64,000 bases of DNA, from the NCBI GenBank assembly GCA_020628935.1, contig JAHDEG010000006.1:62001-126000 (forward strand), read 5' to 3'. A program made the position numbers and the translations under genes. Under the pieces are notes generated by a model. The model was not told where the DNA came from. It was given only the letters and a program-made list of their open reading frames with translations, and did not search any database. Below, in pieces: positions 53,913 to 63,444 of this stretch (position 1 is the first letter of the stretch; every line of letters begins with the position of its first letter). Origin of the DNA: Flavobacteriales bacterium (GTDB taxonomy: Bacteria > Bacteroidota > Bacteroidia > Flavobacteriales_G > JALEGO01).

Positions 53913-56906
53913 TTATTCGTACACCCCTATTTTAAATTCTTGCTTATTTCCAATACCATCTGAAACTCTAAGTAAATAAAACTGCTTGGCGAGAGTAGTT
54001 AAATTAATAGAAGTGTTATTAAAGAAAATAGGCGCACTTAACATACGTTTTCCTGTTAAATCATACACCTCAAATTGAGAGCCCTCTTTGAGTTCTGACC
54101 CAAAATATTTTAAGTTAAACATACCGTTACTTGGGTTAGGGTAAACTCCCCAATTGTGCTTAGATGCATTTTGGTTAAGGGTGTTTACTATTACACTACA
54201 GTTTTCAACGGTTATTAGCATAAAAGCAGTGTCATTAGGGCAAGATGATTGGGTTGTCGTTTCATATATTATTATGTAAGCGCCCACACCCGAAATTGAA
54301 GGATTAAAAATTCCGTTATTTAATGCGCCAGAATTATTTGCGTCAATCCATACTCCAGTTGTATCTATCCCTTCTGTTAGTAGCTCATAAAGGTTAATTG
54401 CTTGGGAGGATGTATCACAAATTGTAAAAAAATTATCTGCACCCGCTGAATTAATTAAATCGATAGATAATCTCGTTATTACAATACTATCACAACCTAG
54501 TGAATTTATTAATGTATCTATATATGTACCTGGTAATGAGTAACTGTTGTTGCCAACATTGGCAACAGTTCCTTCGCATAATATGAGATTATTATTATAT
54601 AATACACTTGAAGATACACTTAACGTTGTATTAACTATACTATCACAGCTTAATGTGGATAGTAAGGTATCTGTATATGTGCCTGATTGGTCATAAATAT
54701 TTGATCCTATTTGTATAAAACCACCTTCACATATACTAACGTTTTGGTTGGTCATTAAATTAGGAGAGACCTGAAGCTCAGAAGTAACTATACTATCGCA
54801 ACCTAGTTGGGAGGTTAGTGTGTCAATATAAACCCCAGGGGCTGTATAATTACTACTTCCTACATTTATTGCTTCTCCTTCACATATATTGTATAATTGA
54901 CTCGATTGTAAGGTGCTAGAAACTGTTAAGCTTGTTGTTACAATACTATCGCAACCAACCTCAGAGGTTAGAGTATCTACATATTCCCCCGAAATATTAT
55001 AAAAATTATTACCTACTTGTACTACACCACCAGTACAAAGCTCTATCTGTTGGCTTGTGTTTAACTGTTGCGATACGGTTAAGTTTGTTACCACAACACT
55101 ATCGCAACCGTTGGCAGCTGTAAACACATCAGCATATATACCTGCTGATGTATATGTGTTATTTCCTACAGTTAGTGATCCTCCTGAACATATTTCTTTG
55201 TTAGAGTTGTTTATTATTTGAGGAAAAACGTTTAAAGTAGTAATTATTATACTATCACAACCCATTGAGGTTAATAGAGTATCGTAATATCTTCCTGACT
55301 CTGTGTATGTTGAAGCACCCACATTATAACCTTGTCCGAAGCAGCGCTCAACAAAAACACTTTTAACAAACCTTGGCAATACGTTTATTTGAACAGACAA
55401 TACGCTGTCGCAGCCGTTCACAGTTTGAAGGGTGTCTGAGAAAAAACCCGCTGTGTTGTATAACTCTTCCTTATGAATTATAAATTCACCTTCGCAAATA
55501 GTATATGTAATTGTATCGCTATAGGATGGAAATACCATTAAGCTCAATTGAACAATACTGTCGCAACCCAAAATAGTTTGCAGAGTATCTACATAATTAC
55601 CGGGTTGAGTATAAGAAGAAGACCCTACCGTATAGTTACTTCCTTCACAAATCTCAGTTTCTATAAATACTTCAAAAGTAGGATTTACAGTGAGCTCTGT
55701 CATTATAATACTATCGCAACCAAAAAATGACTGCAGTGTGTCGTTATATGAGCCTGCTTGAGTGTAAAAGCTATTGCCAATAAAAAATGTGTCTCCTTCA
55801 CAAATAGCTTGATTTACCAACATAGATGAAGGCTGGACTATACTCAAGCTTGTTGTAACAATACTATCGCAACCTAAACTAGATTGCAGCGTATCTAAAT
55901 ATACATTTGTTTCTGTATAAACATTGTTACCCACCATTGCAGAGTCTCCCTCACAAATAATTATTGTTTGAAAAAACTCTATGGGTTCTAGCACTGTTAA
56001 ATCTGTGGTAATTACACTATCACAACCTAACGTATTATTAAGCGTATCGGTATATATTCCTCCATCAACATATGAATTGTTATTGTAAAAAAGGGTATCG
56101 CCTCTACATATTGTAATTGATTGATTTGTAATAACTACCGTGTCAATTATGCCGTTAATTAATGTCCAAGATAAGTTGGTGTCAATGTTTTGTAGTATAC
56201 CTGCTGAAAGGTTGGTAACTTGGTTTATTAATTGAGAGCTTCCTCTACCTTCATTAAAATTCAAGTAAACCTCCAAGTTTTGTTCATTACCTTGTAATAC
56301 TGAGTCTGAAAACAATATCGTTTCGGAGGTTGTTAATGCTTTATTCCAGATTTTAAACTCATCTATCGTACCGTGTAAACTTCTTTTGCTATCTGATTCT
56401 ATATAGTCAGAACCAATTCTATGGGGAATGGAAAAGCTAATATCTGAACCTGCGCTGTTATGATCAATATCTAAAACCCCATCTATATATGCTTGAAATC
56501 GATTGTTTATTTTATCTCTCACAAATACTAGGTGATGCCAAGTATTATCTCTTAAATCAGTGCCTCCAAAAACGTCAATCTCTCCTGAGTTCCAAAATAT
56601 GTTAAGTACGCCAGTGCTATCTATTTCAAAACTAGAAGACGGAGCTTCAAGACGATTTCCTAAAATAACCCCTACTCTTTCTAAAGAATCTAAATTTTGA
56701 GTTTCAGAAAACGGAATTTTTACCCAAACATCAATAGTACCTGAAGATCCTCCTATGTTTAGCGTATCGTTTAGTTGAATGTAGCCGCTGTCACCTTTAA
56801 AAACTAATGTTTTTCCACAGTTCATATTGCTTGGCGGAAACACTTGTGAAATTAATGTTAAATTTAAAATTGCGATGTAAAAAGTAAATAATATTCTTTT
56901 GTTCAT
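53913..56906 (-). CDS. T9SS type A cargo with LamG-like domain and eleven 51-residue repeats
   Basis: The 997-residue protein has a signal peptide (to ISQVF) and a LamG/concanavalin-like domain at about 50-215 (GTIDVWVKIPF, WHHLVFVRDK, YIDGVLDID, SKRSLHGTIDEFKIWNKAL). Eleven consecutive repeats of exactly 51 residues fill about 262-822, each with ICEG near its start and GCDSI about 28 residues later. A region with CDTSSQAINLYELL and GVWIDANNSG follows. The last 75 residues are a T9SS type A sorting domain (VYPNPSNGMFNLKY, VYDLTGKR). Probably a secreted or surface adhesin. Confidence 0.85.
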   Translation of the reverse strand: MNKRILFTFYIAILNLTLISQVFPPSNMNCGKTLVFKGDSGYIQLNDTLNIGGSSGTIDVWVKIPFSETQNLDSLERVGVILGNRLEAPSSSFEIDSTGVLNIFWNSGEIDVFGGTDLRDNTWHHLVFVRDKINNRFQAYIDGVLDIDHNSAGSDISFSIPHRIGSDYIESDSKRSLHGTIDEFKIWNKALTTSETILFSDSVLQGNEQNLEVYLNFNEGRGSSQLINQVTNLSAGILQNIDTNLSWTLINGIIDTVVITNQSITICRGDTLFYNNNSYVDGGIYTDTLNNTLGCDSVITTDLTVLEPIEFFQTIIICEGDSAMVGNNVYTETNVYLDTLQSSLGCDSIVTTSLSIVQPSSMLVNQAICEGDTFFIGNSFYTQAGSYNDTLQSFFGCDSIIMTELTVNPTFEVFIETEICEGSNYTVGSSSYTQPGNYVDTLQTILGCDSIVQLSLMVFPSYSDTITYTICEGEFIIHKEELYNTAGFFSDTLQTVNGCDSVLSVQINVLPRFVKSVFVERCFGQGYNVGASTYTESGRYYDTLLTSMGCDSIIITTLNVFPQIINNSNKEICSGGSLTVGNNTYTSAGIYADVFTAANGCDSVVVTNLTVSQQLNTSQQIELCTGGVVQVGNNFYNISGEYVDTLTSEVGCDSIVTTSLTVSSTLQSSQLYNICEGEAINVGSSNYTAPGVYIDTLTSQLGCDSIVTSELQVSPNLMTNQNVSICEGGFIQIGSNIYDQSGTYTDTLLSTLSCDSIVNTTLSVSSSVLYNNNLILCEGTVANVGNNSYSLPGTYIDTLINSLGCDSIVITRLSIDLINSAGADNFFTICDTSSQAINLYELLTEGIDTTGVWIDANNSGALNNGIFNPSISGVGAYIIIYETTTQSSCPNDTAFMLITVENCSVIVNTLNQNASKHNWGVYPNPSNGMFNLKYFGSELKEGSQFEVYDLTGKRMLSAPIFFNNTSINLTTLAKQFYLLRVSDGIGNKQEFKIGVYE
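54441..56123 (-). repeat. Eleven 153-bp coding repeats
   Basis: The repeats in the gene above are in one frame with a constant 51-codon period. A short DNA core, minus-strand GATAGTATTG, recurs in many units. Protein identity is moderate, so the array is old or under selection rather than a fresh expansion. Confidence 0.88.
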
Positions 56907-57009
56907 AATAATTACTGATTTTATAAATCTGTACTACAATACTAATATTTAATTAGGTCAAAATAAATTTAAATATATGGTTTGCGGGCATTTGCATTTT
57001 AAAATACAA

Positions 57010-57039
57010 AAGCCCCAACCCATTAAAGGATTGAGGCTT
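57010..57039 (-). terminator. Intrinsic terminator after the Omp28-like gene
   Basis: Minus-strand AAGCCTCAATCC pairs with GGGTTGGGGCTT, with two G-U pairs, across a 6-base loop. The following TTTGTATTTT is a weak U-run. Confidence 0.6.
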
Positions 57040-57059
57040 CAAAATACATATTAAATTTA

Positions 57060-58976
57060 TTATTTAACTATGTTAAAGGTTTTTGCTAAAAATTTATTGT
57101 CTGTTCTTACCTCAATTAAATACGTTCCTTCGGAAAGATCTGAAACATCCAATTGCATTAAGTTAACATTATTAATTACTTCTGATTTAATAAACTGCCC
57201 TGAGATATTAAAAACGTTTACTGTTGCTGTTTCTTTATTTGCTAACTCAATATTTAAATAGTTTTGAGCTGGATTCGGATAAAAACTAACTTCCAAAGGC
57301 TGAGCAAAAATATAATTTGCAGAAGCAGCCTCGCCAGGGTTTAATATCTCTTCTATTGTTTGACTATTCGCATTTACTATATCACCAGAAGGGTCTAACA
57401 ATAGGGTTACTAAATGTATATTATTTAAATTGTAAGCAGTTGGTACAGTTACTGTGTCAAACGTGTACGTATAGGTCATACCTGTTTCTGTGGTGTTTGG
57501 TAGGCTACCTTGCACCCCACCAAAACCACCTACTAATATTCTGCCTACATGGTCATAAACCATTTGAGCTGCTGGTACTGGATTAGGGAGATTTTCATAT
57601 CCCGCCATTTGGCCTTCTGATCCTCCAGCAAAATAATTTTCTTGATTAAAACCGCTCGAAGTACCTGTTACGCTATCTTCAACAAGGATAACAGCTAATC
57701 TGTAATCGCCCATTGTTTCTGATAAGAACGTTGCGCTAGATGTAATTACCATTCGTCTTCCTATTGTATCAAGAGTTAAATCACTTATTGGGCTAGCGGG
57801 TGCTGGAGTTTGAATAGCCTCTAAAAAAGCGTTTTCTATTGCAGCAAATGATCCGGTAGATACGTCTGCATTTCGCTCCCTAATCATCGAAGGGAAACCT
57901 TCAAAATCCAAACCGTTATCATATTCTGTTACTCGCATGGGGTCACCATTATGAGCAGCAATACCAATAAAATAATTTGGGTATTTCTGAGTCATCCTAT
58001 CCAAGAAAACAGCACCTCTTGGGCACCAACCACACCAGGTTCCGGTACCCTCTTCAACAACTACTTTTTTAGATGGAGCTGGTACTATACCATTTACAAT
58101 TACTGTTTTTGAATCATTTGTAGGATTTGAATCTATAAAACCATTGGGGGTAGTTGTTTTAACTACAATTTCGTTGTTGCCTGGTTGCAAAGATAATTCT
58201 TCAAGATGAGTAAATGTCATGGTTTGTAATGGAAGCAAATTTAATCCACTAAAAGTTTGTGAAAAGGTATTATTGTTGCTTGTCCACTCAACATTGAAAC
58301 TAGTTATTGGGTTTGTTCCAACGTTTAACACAACACCTTCAACTTGAACTGATGTTCCTGATAAACCGTCATTCGACATAGTTAAAGACTGTATACTAGC
58401 ATCGTTCTCCGAAGGCTCGTAAACCGATACATTATCTAACCCAAATCCAAACATCCAACCTCCATTATCGTTGTATTTAAACCCGATTTTTACATCAGAT
58501 TCTCCTGTGTAATTATTCAAATTTATTATGTCTGTTTGCCACATTGGATCGTCTCCTTCGATAGTTTTTAAAACTGCCCAAGTAGTACCTCCATCGACAG
58601 AAATGTGTAAGGAAGCTGACTCTGTAACACCTCCATACGTTCCGCCAGCATATAAGTAATCATATTTTAACTTGGGAGTAGTTGCTGTTGATAAATCAAA
58701 AGATGCTGTTTTTAAAAATTCATTATTTTTAATACAGTTACACCCATCATCATTAGTAGCAATTAAGCCATTACTTCCGTTTGAGGGGATAGTGAAATAA
58801 GTACTCGACAGACTAGCTGAACTACCAATAAGCCATCCCCCATCAGAAGCAGAGGTTTCTTGTTCCCATCCCATAGGAAAATTGGATCCTTCGAAATCCT
58901 CACTTAAGTAAATATTTGCATGTGATACACCTACCATACAAATGATTAGAAATAATAATGTTGTAAAATTTTTCAT
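57060..58976 (-). CDS. Omp28-like T9SS type A cargo with a thioredoxin-like CxxC region
   Basis: The 638-residue protein has a signal peptide (to GVSHA). Residues 25-190 are beta-rich (LSEDFEGSNFPMGWEQ, DNVSVYEPS), an MAM-like jelly roll. A CARDB-like region follows at about 190-300. The thioredoxin-like part carries VEEGTGTWCGWCPRGAVFLDRM near 305-327, with CGWC the redox-like pair, and IGIAAHNGDP. The last 75 residues are a type A sorting domain (VSFYPNPAQNYLNIEL, VFNISGQF). The protein is likely exported to the surface. A candidate -7 box lies at 58997-59004. Confidence 0.83.
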   Translation of the reverse strand: MKNFTTLLFLIICMVGVSHANIYLSEDFEGSNFPMGWEQETSASDGGWLIGSSASLSSTYFTIPSNGSNGLIATNDDGCNCIKNNEFLKTASFDLSTATTPKLKYDYLYAGGTYGGVTESASLHISVDGGTTWAVLKTIEGDDPMWQTDIINLNNYTGESDVKIGFKYNDNGGWMFGFGLDNVSVYEPSENDASIQSLTMSNDGLSGTSVQVEGVVLNVGTNPITSFNVEWTSNNNTFSQTFSGLNLLPLQTMTFTHLEELSLQPGNNEIVVKTTTPNGFIDSNPTNDSKTVIVNGIVPAPSKKVVVEEGTGTWCGWCPRGAVFLDRMTQKYPNYFIGIAAHNGDPMRVTEYDNGLDFEGFPSMIRERNADVSTGSFAAIENAFLEAIQTPAPASPISDLTLDTIGRRMVITSSATFLSETMGDYRLAVILVEDSVTGTSSGFNQENYFAGGSEGQMAGYENLPNPVPAAQMVYDHVGRILVGGFGGVQGSLPNTTETGMTYTYTFDTVTVPTAYNLNNIHLVTLLLDPSGDIVNANSQTIEEILNPGEAASANYIFAQPLEVSFYPNPAQNYLNIELANKETATVNVFNISGQFIKSEVINNVNLMQLDVSDLSEGTYLIEVRTDNKFLAKTFNIVK

Positions 58977-59030
58977 GTTGGTTTTAAATTGAAAAACAAA
59001 ATTAGATATAATTAATGATTTTATCTTTTT

Positions 59031-60479
59031 CTACCTCCTTTCCAGCAAAATAATACTACTTGTTTTATAGGTGATTTTATAATTCTTATTTAAAAGGTTT
59101 TTTATTCGATCTTGAATTTGTGTTTTGCTTAACGGGTAATCGTCATTATCGTTTGGTGAAAGTAAATAAAACTGTGGTGAAACATGATCGTTAGGAAAAC
59201 TATATATACTATCTCTAAAGGCAATATGTGGTATAAATCTTTGTTCAGCACATACTGATGCATTAGGGCTTATTTTAGAAATTGCGAACATAACATCACT
59301 TCTAATTAAATCAGATTTGTAATGAGATAAGCTAAACACGTTTATTCGTGAGGAATTAAACCAAAACGGGTGAACTATATTACTTGTAAATGAATATAAA
59401 CAACCTACTATTAATATCCTCTTTATTAATCTCCTTAACGAACTATACCTTAACGAACTCAATACTTCAGCAGATCCACAGGCAAGAATGGGTGCAAACT
59501 CTACAGAATAGTGAAACGTTGGACCCCACTTTAAAAAATCATCATTAAAAAATTTTTGACCAAATATGGGGATCAGCATAATTAAATAATTGGGCCTGAA
59601 AACTAGCAACCACCCCCCACTTAGTAAAAAGTAAAGCCAGGTTGTTTGTTTAACTGAATTTAAAGACTGAGTTTCCAAATGATTAACAAACAAAGATTTA
59701 ACGTAAAAAAGTGGGTTTTGGAGGATGTTGATAATAGCCTCTGAGAATGAAGTGCCTAATACAGAAAAATGAAAGTGCTTGTACTCTAAGCCATGTGTTG
59801 TTAATAATGGGATAACTACTTTCATTATTAACACAAAGTAGCCGAGTGATAAAACAAACGAAAATAAACCTATTAATCTTTGCACTTTGTTTACACTAAA
59901 TGACAGGGAGATACCAAGTGAAACAAAAGCCATCCATAGCGCCATGTTTTCTTTTGTTGTGCAAATAAATAACACTGCGAATATAGATTTGAAATACTTC
60001 TCTTTACGAACAAAATATAAAAACCATGGTATAACGCAGCTCGCTATAGTGTTATCGTGATAATCATATGCTAATGCAGAGAATAATCCCCAAGACATTA
60101 AAAAGACTAACATATGAATGCTTGTATGTTTATTACTAAAGGTATTAGCAAATTTAGCTACTCCAACTGAGCCAATTAAAGCGAATATAATTTGTATAAT
60201 TAGTAAGGTATAACTACCAAATAGCCAGTATAATGGCGAAAAATATATCGGTGTTAATGAAAAGTGGTCACTTAAAATGTTATCAAATGCTGGGTACATT
60301 ACCGTGTTTTTACTCCACATTAAATGAGAGTAATGGTATAATGCTTGATTGTTTATACCTAAATCAAAACTATAGGTTCTGAAATTGTAATGATTTAAAA
60401 ATGATAAAAGAGAAAAAACAACACCAAAAATTAAAAGTATGAGGTATTTATGATCTCTTTTTTGACCACCAGGTTGCAT
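59031..60479 (-). CDS. DUF2079-type integral membrane protein
   Basis: The 482-residue protein is a DUF2079 family member with many hydrophobic segments, for example LILLIFGVVFSLLSFL near 13-28. Conserved family features include DLGINNQALYHYSHL, ILSDHFSLTPIYFSPLYWLF, and TWLYFLLSGGWLLVFRP. The fold resembles GT-C membrane glycosyltransferases, but the activity is not established. Its ATG overlaps the pdhB stop as TAATG, so it is translationally coupled to pdhB, an unexpected pairing. Confidence 0.82.
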   Translation of the reverse strand: MQPGGQKRDHKYLILLIFGVVFSLLSFLNHYNFRTYSFDLGINNQALYHYSHLMWSKNTVMYPAFDNILSDHFSLTPIYFSPLYWLFGSYTLLIIQIIFALIGSVGVAKFANTFSNKHTSIHMLVFLMSWGLFSALAYDYHDNTIASCVIPWFLYFVRKEKYFKSIFAVLFICTTKENMALWMAFVSLGISLSFSVNKVQRLIGLFSFVLSLGYFVLIMKVVIPLLTTHGLEYKHFHFSVLGTSFSEAIINILQNPLFYVKSLFVNHLETQSLNSVKQTTWLYFLLSGGWLLVFRPNYLIMLIPIFGQKFFNDDFLKWGPTFHYSVEFAPILACGSAEVLSSLRYSSLRRLIKRILIVGCLYSFTSNIVHPFWFNSSRINVFSLSHYKSDLIRSDVMFAISKISPNASVCAEQRFIPHIAFRDSIYSFPNDHVSPQFYLLSPNDNDDYPLSKTQIQDRIKNLLNKNYKITYKTSSIILLERR

Positions 60480-61456
60480 TAAATATAAAGTACGCTTTCT
60501 ACTGAGTCAATTACCCGCTTAGCATTAGGTAATGACTCGTTAATTAGGTTTTTAGCAAAAGGTAAAGGTGTATCTGCTTGGGTTACCCTCTTGATTGGAG
60601 CATCTAAATAATCAAAAGCATTTTGCTGAACATGGTATGTAATTTCACTAGCAATTGAACAAAATGGCCATGATTCTTCAACAACAACTAATCTATTTGT
60701 CTTCTTAACTGATTGCACTATAGTGTGGTAATCTAACGGCCTTATAGTTCTTAAATCTATTACTTCGGCTTGAATACCTTTTTTTGCGAGTTCATCAGCT
60801 GCCAGGTAAACTTCTTTTAAAATTTTACCGAAGGAAACTATTGTTACCTGCTCGCCTTCTCTTGTAACGTTGGCTTTACCTATAGGCAGCAAGTATTCTC
60901 CGTCTGGTATCTCTCCTTTCTCTCCGTATGTTTTTTCAGACTCAAAGAAAATAACAGGGTCTTCATCTCGTATTGCCGCTTTTAATAGCCCTTTTGCATC
61001 ATAAGGTGTAGATGGTGTTATTACCTTTAAGCCGGGTATGTGAGCATACAGTACCTCAAAACTTTGTGAGTGTGTAGCTGCTAGTTGCCCTGCAGAACCA
61101 TTTGGCCCTCTAAAAACAATTGGTGTATGAAACTGACCCCCTGACATTTGTAGCATCTTTGCAGCATGATTAATAATTTGATCCATCGCCAAAACAGCAA
61201 AATTAAAGGTCATAAACTCAATAATTGGTCTCAGTCCGTTCATTGCTGCACCTACACCTATACCCGTAAAACCAAGCTCTGCTATTGGAGTGTCTAAAAC
61301 TCTGTCTTCACCAAACTCATCAAGCATTCCCTGACTTACTTTGTATGCACCGTTGTACTGAGCTACTTCTTCTCCCATCAAAAACACGTTTTCATCTCTA
61401 CGCATTTCCTCTGACATCGCCTCCCTAATTGCCTCTCTAAATTGTACTTCCCTCAT
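60479..61456 (-). CDS. pdhB: Pyruvate (or 2-oxoacid) dehydrogenase E1 component, beta subunit
   Basis: PdhB is the beta chain of the E1 enzyme that decarboxylates pyruvate on thiamine diphosphate. The 325-residue protein has FREAIREAMSEEMRRDENVFLMGEEV at the start, TPIAELGFTGIGVGAAMNGLRPI, GGQFHTPIVFRGPNGSAGQLAATHSQSFEVLY, and DLRTIRPLDYHTIVQSVKKTNRLVVVEE. Length is normal. No alpha subunit or E2 is next to it. It sits 14 bases after mreC, within the mre operon, and is followed by the DUF2079 gene. Confidence 0.95.
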   Translation of the reverse strand: MREVQFREAIREAMSEEMRRDENVFLMGEEVAQYNGAYKVSQGMLDEFGEDRVLDTPIAELGFTGIGVGAAMNGLRPIIEFMTFNFAVLAMDQIINHAAKMLQMSGGQFHTPIVFRGPNGSAGQLAATHSQSFEVLYAHIPGLKVITPSTPYDAKGLLKAAIRDEDPVIFFESEKTYGEKGEIPDGEYLLPIGKANVTREGEQVTIVSFGKILKEVYLAADELAKKGIQAEVIDLRTIRPLDYHTIVQSVKKTNRLVVVEESWPFCSIASEITYHVQQNAFDYLDAPIKRVTQADTPLPFAKNLINESLPNAKRVIDSVESVLYI

Positions 61457-61470
61457 TTGAATTAAATTGA

Positions 61471-62307
61471 TCAGTTAAAAGTATCTAAAAATTTCTTTTT
61501 AATTGCATCTTGTTCTGTCTTAAGTACATTTTCAATAACATATACATGTGACAGATTGTTGAATGAAACTGCGGTTTTCAAAAAAATCTTATAAAATGGC
61601 TCTCCGGGTATATCTTCTATTTGTTCAACATAACCAATCGTAACTCCTTCAGGGAAGGTTGAAGAAGCTCTACCTGTAACAACCAAGTCTCCTGCTAAAA
61701 CATCTATATTCTTAGGAATGTCATACAATGTTAAAGTAGATTGATCTTTTTGTTCCCAGACTACCCTCCCGGAATAACCAGACTTTTGCAACACAGCGGG
61801 CAACTCTGTTTTGTTATTTAATAAAGAAATTACCGAACAAAAGTTTTTGGAAACATCTTTTACCACACCAACTAAACCGTCTGAGGTCGTAACTCCCATT
61901 TCAGGTCTAACTCCTTGTTTAGAACCAATATCAAGTATAATATAATTTACGGGCTGGCTTAAAGAAAAATTAACTACTTGGGCATTTAAGTATAAATATT
62001 TTTGATCATAAACTGTATCGTTTATAGTGATCCTGCCATTACTACGTTTATAAAGAGCTGAACGACTATCCTGCTTCAGAATTGCATTTTCTTTAGCAAG
62101 CCTCTCATTTTCTTCTTTTAAATGTAAATATTGCTTTAAACCAGACGTTTTTTTATGTAATGAACCTGATAACTCAAAGTAAGATGTAAAAAATGAAGTG
62201 TTGTGGTAATGATTGTTTTTTACAATTAAGGAAACACTAATTACAAAAAGAAATAAAAAATTTAGTTGAAAACGGTAACCCCAAATTAATTTAAAAATGT
62301 TGTTCAT
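61471..62307 (-). CDS. mreC: Rod shape-determining protein MreC
   Basis: MreC is the periplasmic scaffold of the rod-shape complex. The 278-residue protein has one N-terminal transmembrane helix (FLFLFVISVSLIV, about 14-28), a coiled-coil segment at about 55-80 (LKEENERLAKENAILKQD), and the beta-barrel domains (GSKQGVRPEMGVTTSDGLVGVV, SGYSGRVVWEQ, GDLVVTGRASSTFPEGVTIGYV). It follows mreB by 12 bases. mreD, mrdA and rodA do not follow; pdhB does. Confidence 0.95.
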   Translation of the reverse strand: MNNIFKLIWGYRFQLNFLFLFVISVSLIVKNNHYHNTSFFTSYFELSGSLHKKTSGLKQYLHLKEENERLAKENAILKQDSRSALYKRSNGRITINDTVYDQKYLYLNAQVVNFSLSQPVNYIILDIGSKQGVRPEMGVTTSDGLVGVVKDVSKNFCSVISLLNNKTELPAVLQKSGYSGRVVWEQKDQSTLTLYDIPKNIDVLAGDLVVTGRASSTFPEGVTIGYVEQIEDIPGEPFYKIFLKTAVSFNNLSHVYVIENVLKTEQDAIKKKFLDTFN

Positions 62308-62319
62308 TTACAACAGTAT

Positions 62320-63345
62320 TTATCGCATTAAAAACGGGAACTTATCAATATTCTTAAGTGCAATGCCTGTGCCTCTTGCAACTGCTCTCAAGGGATCTTC
62401 GGCAATGTGTACTGGCAACTTCGTTTTTTTAGATATTCGTTTATCAAGCCCCCTTAACATAGAGCCCCCTCCAGCCATATAAATGCCAGTTTTATAAATA
62501 TCGGCAGATAATTCAGGTGGAGTCATTTCTAACGCAAATAAAACGGCCTCTTCAATTTTTGAGATAGATTTATCAAGTGCTTCTGCTATCTCTTTATAAG
62601 AAACATAAATTTCTTTCGGGATACCAGAAACTAAATCTCTACCATGAACAGCGTAATCTGGCGGAGCATCTTCACCCAAATCAACCATTGCGGCACCAAC
62701 ATTAATTTTTATTAGCTCTGCAGTACGCTCGCCGACTAAAATATTATGTTGACGCCTCATATACTCTTCAATATCACTCGTAAATTCATCACCAGCTACA
62801 CGTATTGATTTGTCACAAACAATTCCTCCCAAAGCAATTACAGCAATTTCACTAGTCCCTCCTCCTATATCAACAATCATATTGCCTACTGGCTCCTCAA
62901 CATCAATTCCAATACCAATAGCTGCCGCCATAGGTTCATGAATTAAATATACCTCCTTAGCCCCTGCATGTTCCGCTGAGTCAATTACTGCTCGCTTCTC
63001 TACCTCTGTTATTCCTGAAGGAATACAAATTACCATTTTAAGCGCAGGAGAAAATAGACGTTTTTTATTGTTAAACATCTTTATCATTTCTCTGATCATA
63101 TACTCAGCAGCATAAAAATCAGCTATTACACCGTCTTTTAAAGGGCGAACAGTTTTGATGTTTTCATGAGTTTTGCCGTGCATTTGTTGTGCAGACTTGC
63201 CAACCGCAATAACTTTTTCGGTTTTCCTATCTACAGCTACTATTGAAGGCTCATCAACAACAACTTTATCATTATGAATAATAAGCGTGTTGGCTGTGCC
63301 TAAATCAATTGCTATTTCTTGTGTTAAAAAATCGAAGAACCCCAT
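62320..63345 (-). CDS. mreB: Rod shape-determining protein MreB
   Basis: MreB is the actin-like filament that guides cell-wall synthesis. From the ATG at 63345 the protein has 341 residues, starting MGFFDFLTQEIAIDLGTANTLI. The phosphate-1 motif is in IDLGTANTLI, the phosphate-2 in NMIVDIGGGTSEIAVI, and the adenosine motif in IYMAGGGSMLRGLDKRI. The longer frame start at 63426 would cross the terminator of the upstream gene, so it is rejected. Confidence 0.97.
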   Translation of the reverse strand: MGFFDFLTQEIAIDLGTANTLIIHNDKVVVDEPSIVAVDRKTEKVIAVGKSAQQMHGKTHENIKTVRPLKDGVIADFYAAEYMIREMIKMFNNKKRLFSPALKMVICIPSGITEVEKRAVIDSAEHAGAKEVYLIHEPMAAAIGIGIDVEEPVGNMIVDIGGGTSEIAVIALGGIVCDKSIRVAGDEFTSDIEEYMRRQHNILVGERTAELIKINVGAAMVDLGEDAPPDYAVHGRDLVSGIPKEIYVSYKEIAEALDKSISKIEEAVLFALEMTPPELSADIYKTGIYMAGGGSMLRGLDKRISKKTKLPVHIAEDPLRAVARGTGIALKNIDKFPFLMR

Positions 63346-63400
63346 AAGAGTTTTATTGAATGAAAAATATGTTCTAAAGGTACAACAAATACAAATAAAA

Positions 63401-63420
63401 AAGGCCCTGTTTAGGGCCTT
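63401..63420 (-). terminator. Intrinsic terminator between the DUF2853 gene and mreB
   Basis: AAGGCCCT pairs with AGGGCCTT across GTTT (or its complement on the minus strand). A minus-strand T-run of about six bases follows. It lies 24 bases after the DUF2853 stop and 55 bases before the mreB start, so mreB needs its own promoter. Confidence 0.85.
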
Positions 63421-63444
63421 CAACAATTTATTAAGTTTAAATTA

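Noticed and set aside
54441-56123. Regular 153-bp repeats, considered as a CRISPR-like or satellite array
   Set aside because: The period is a whole number of codons in one long frame with diverged units. It is a protein repeat, not a CRISPR.
62320-63426. Longer mreB start at 63426
   Set aside because: It would run through the terminator at 63401-63420 and add an unrelated 27-residue N-terminus.
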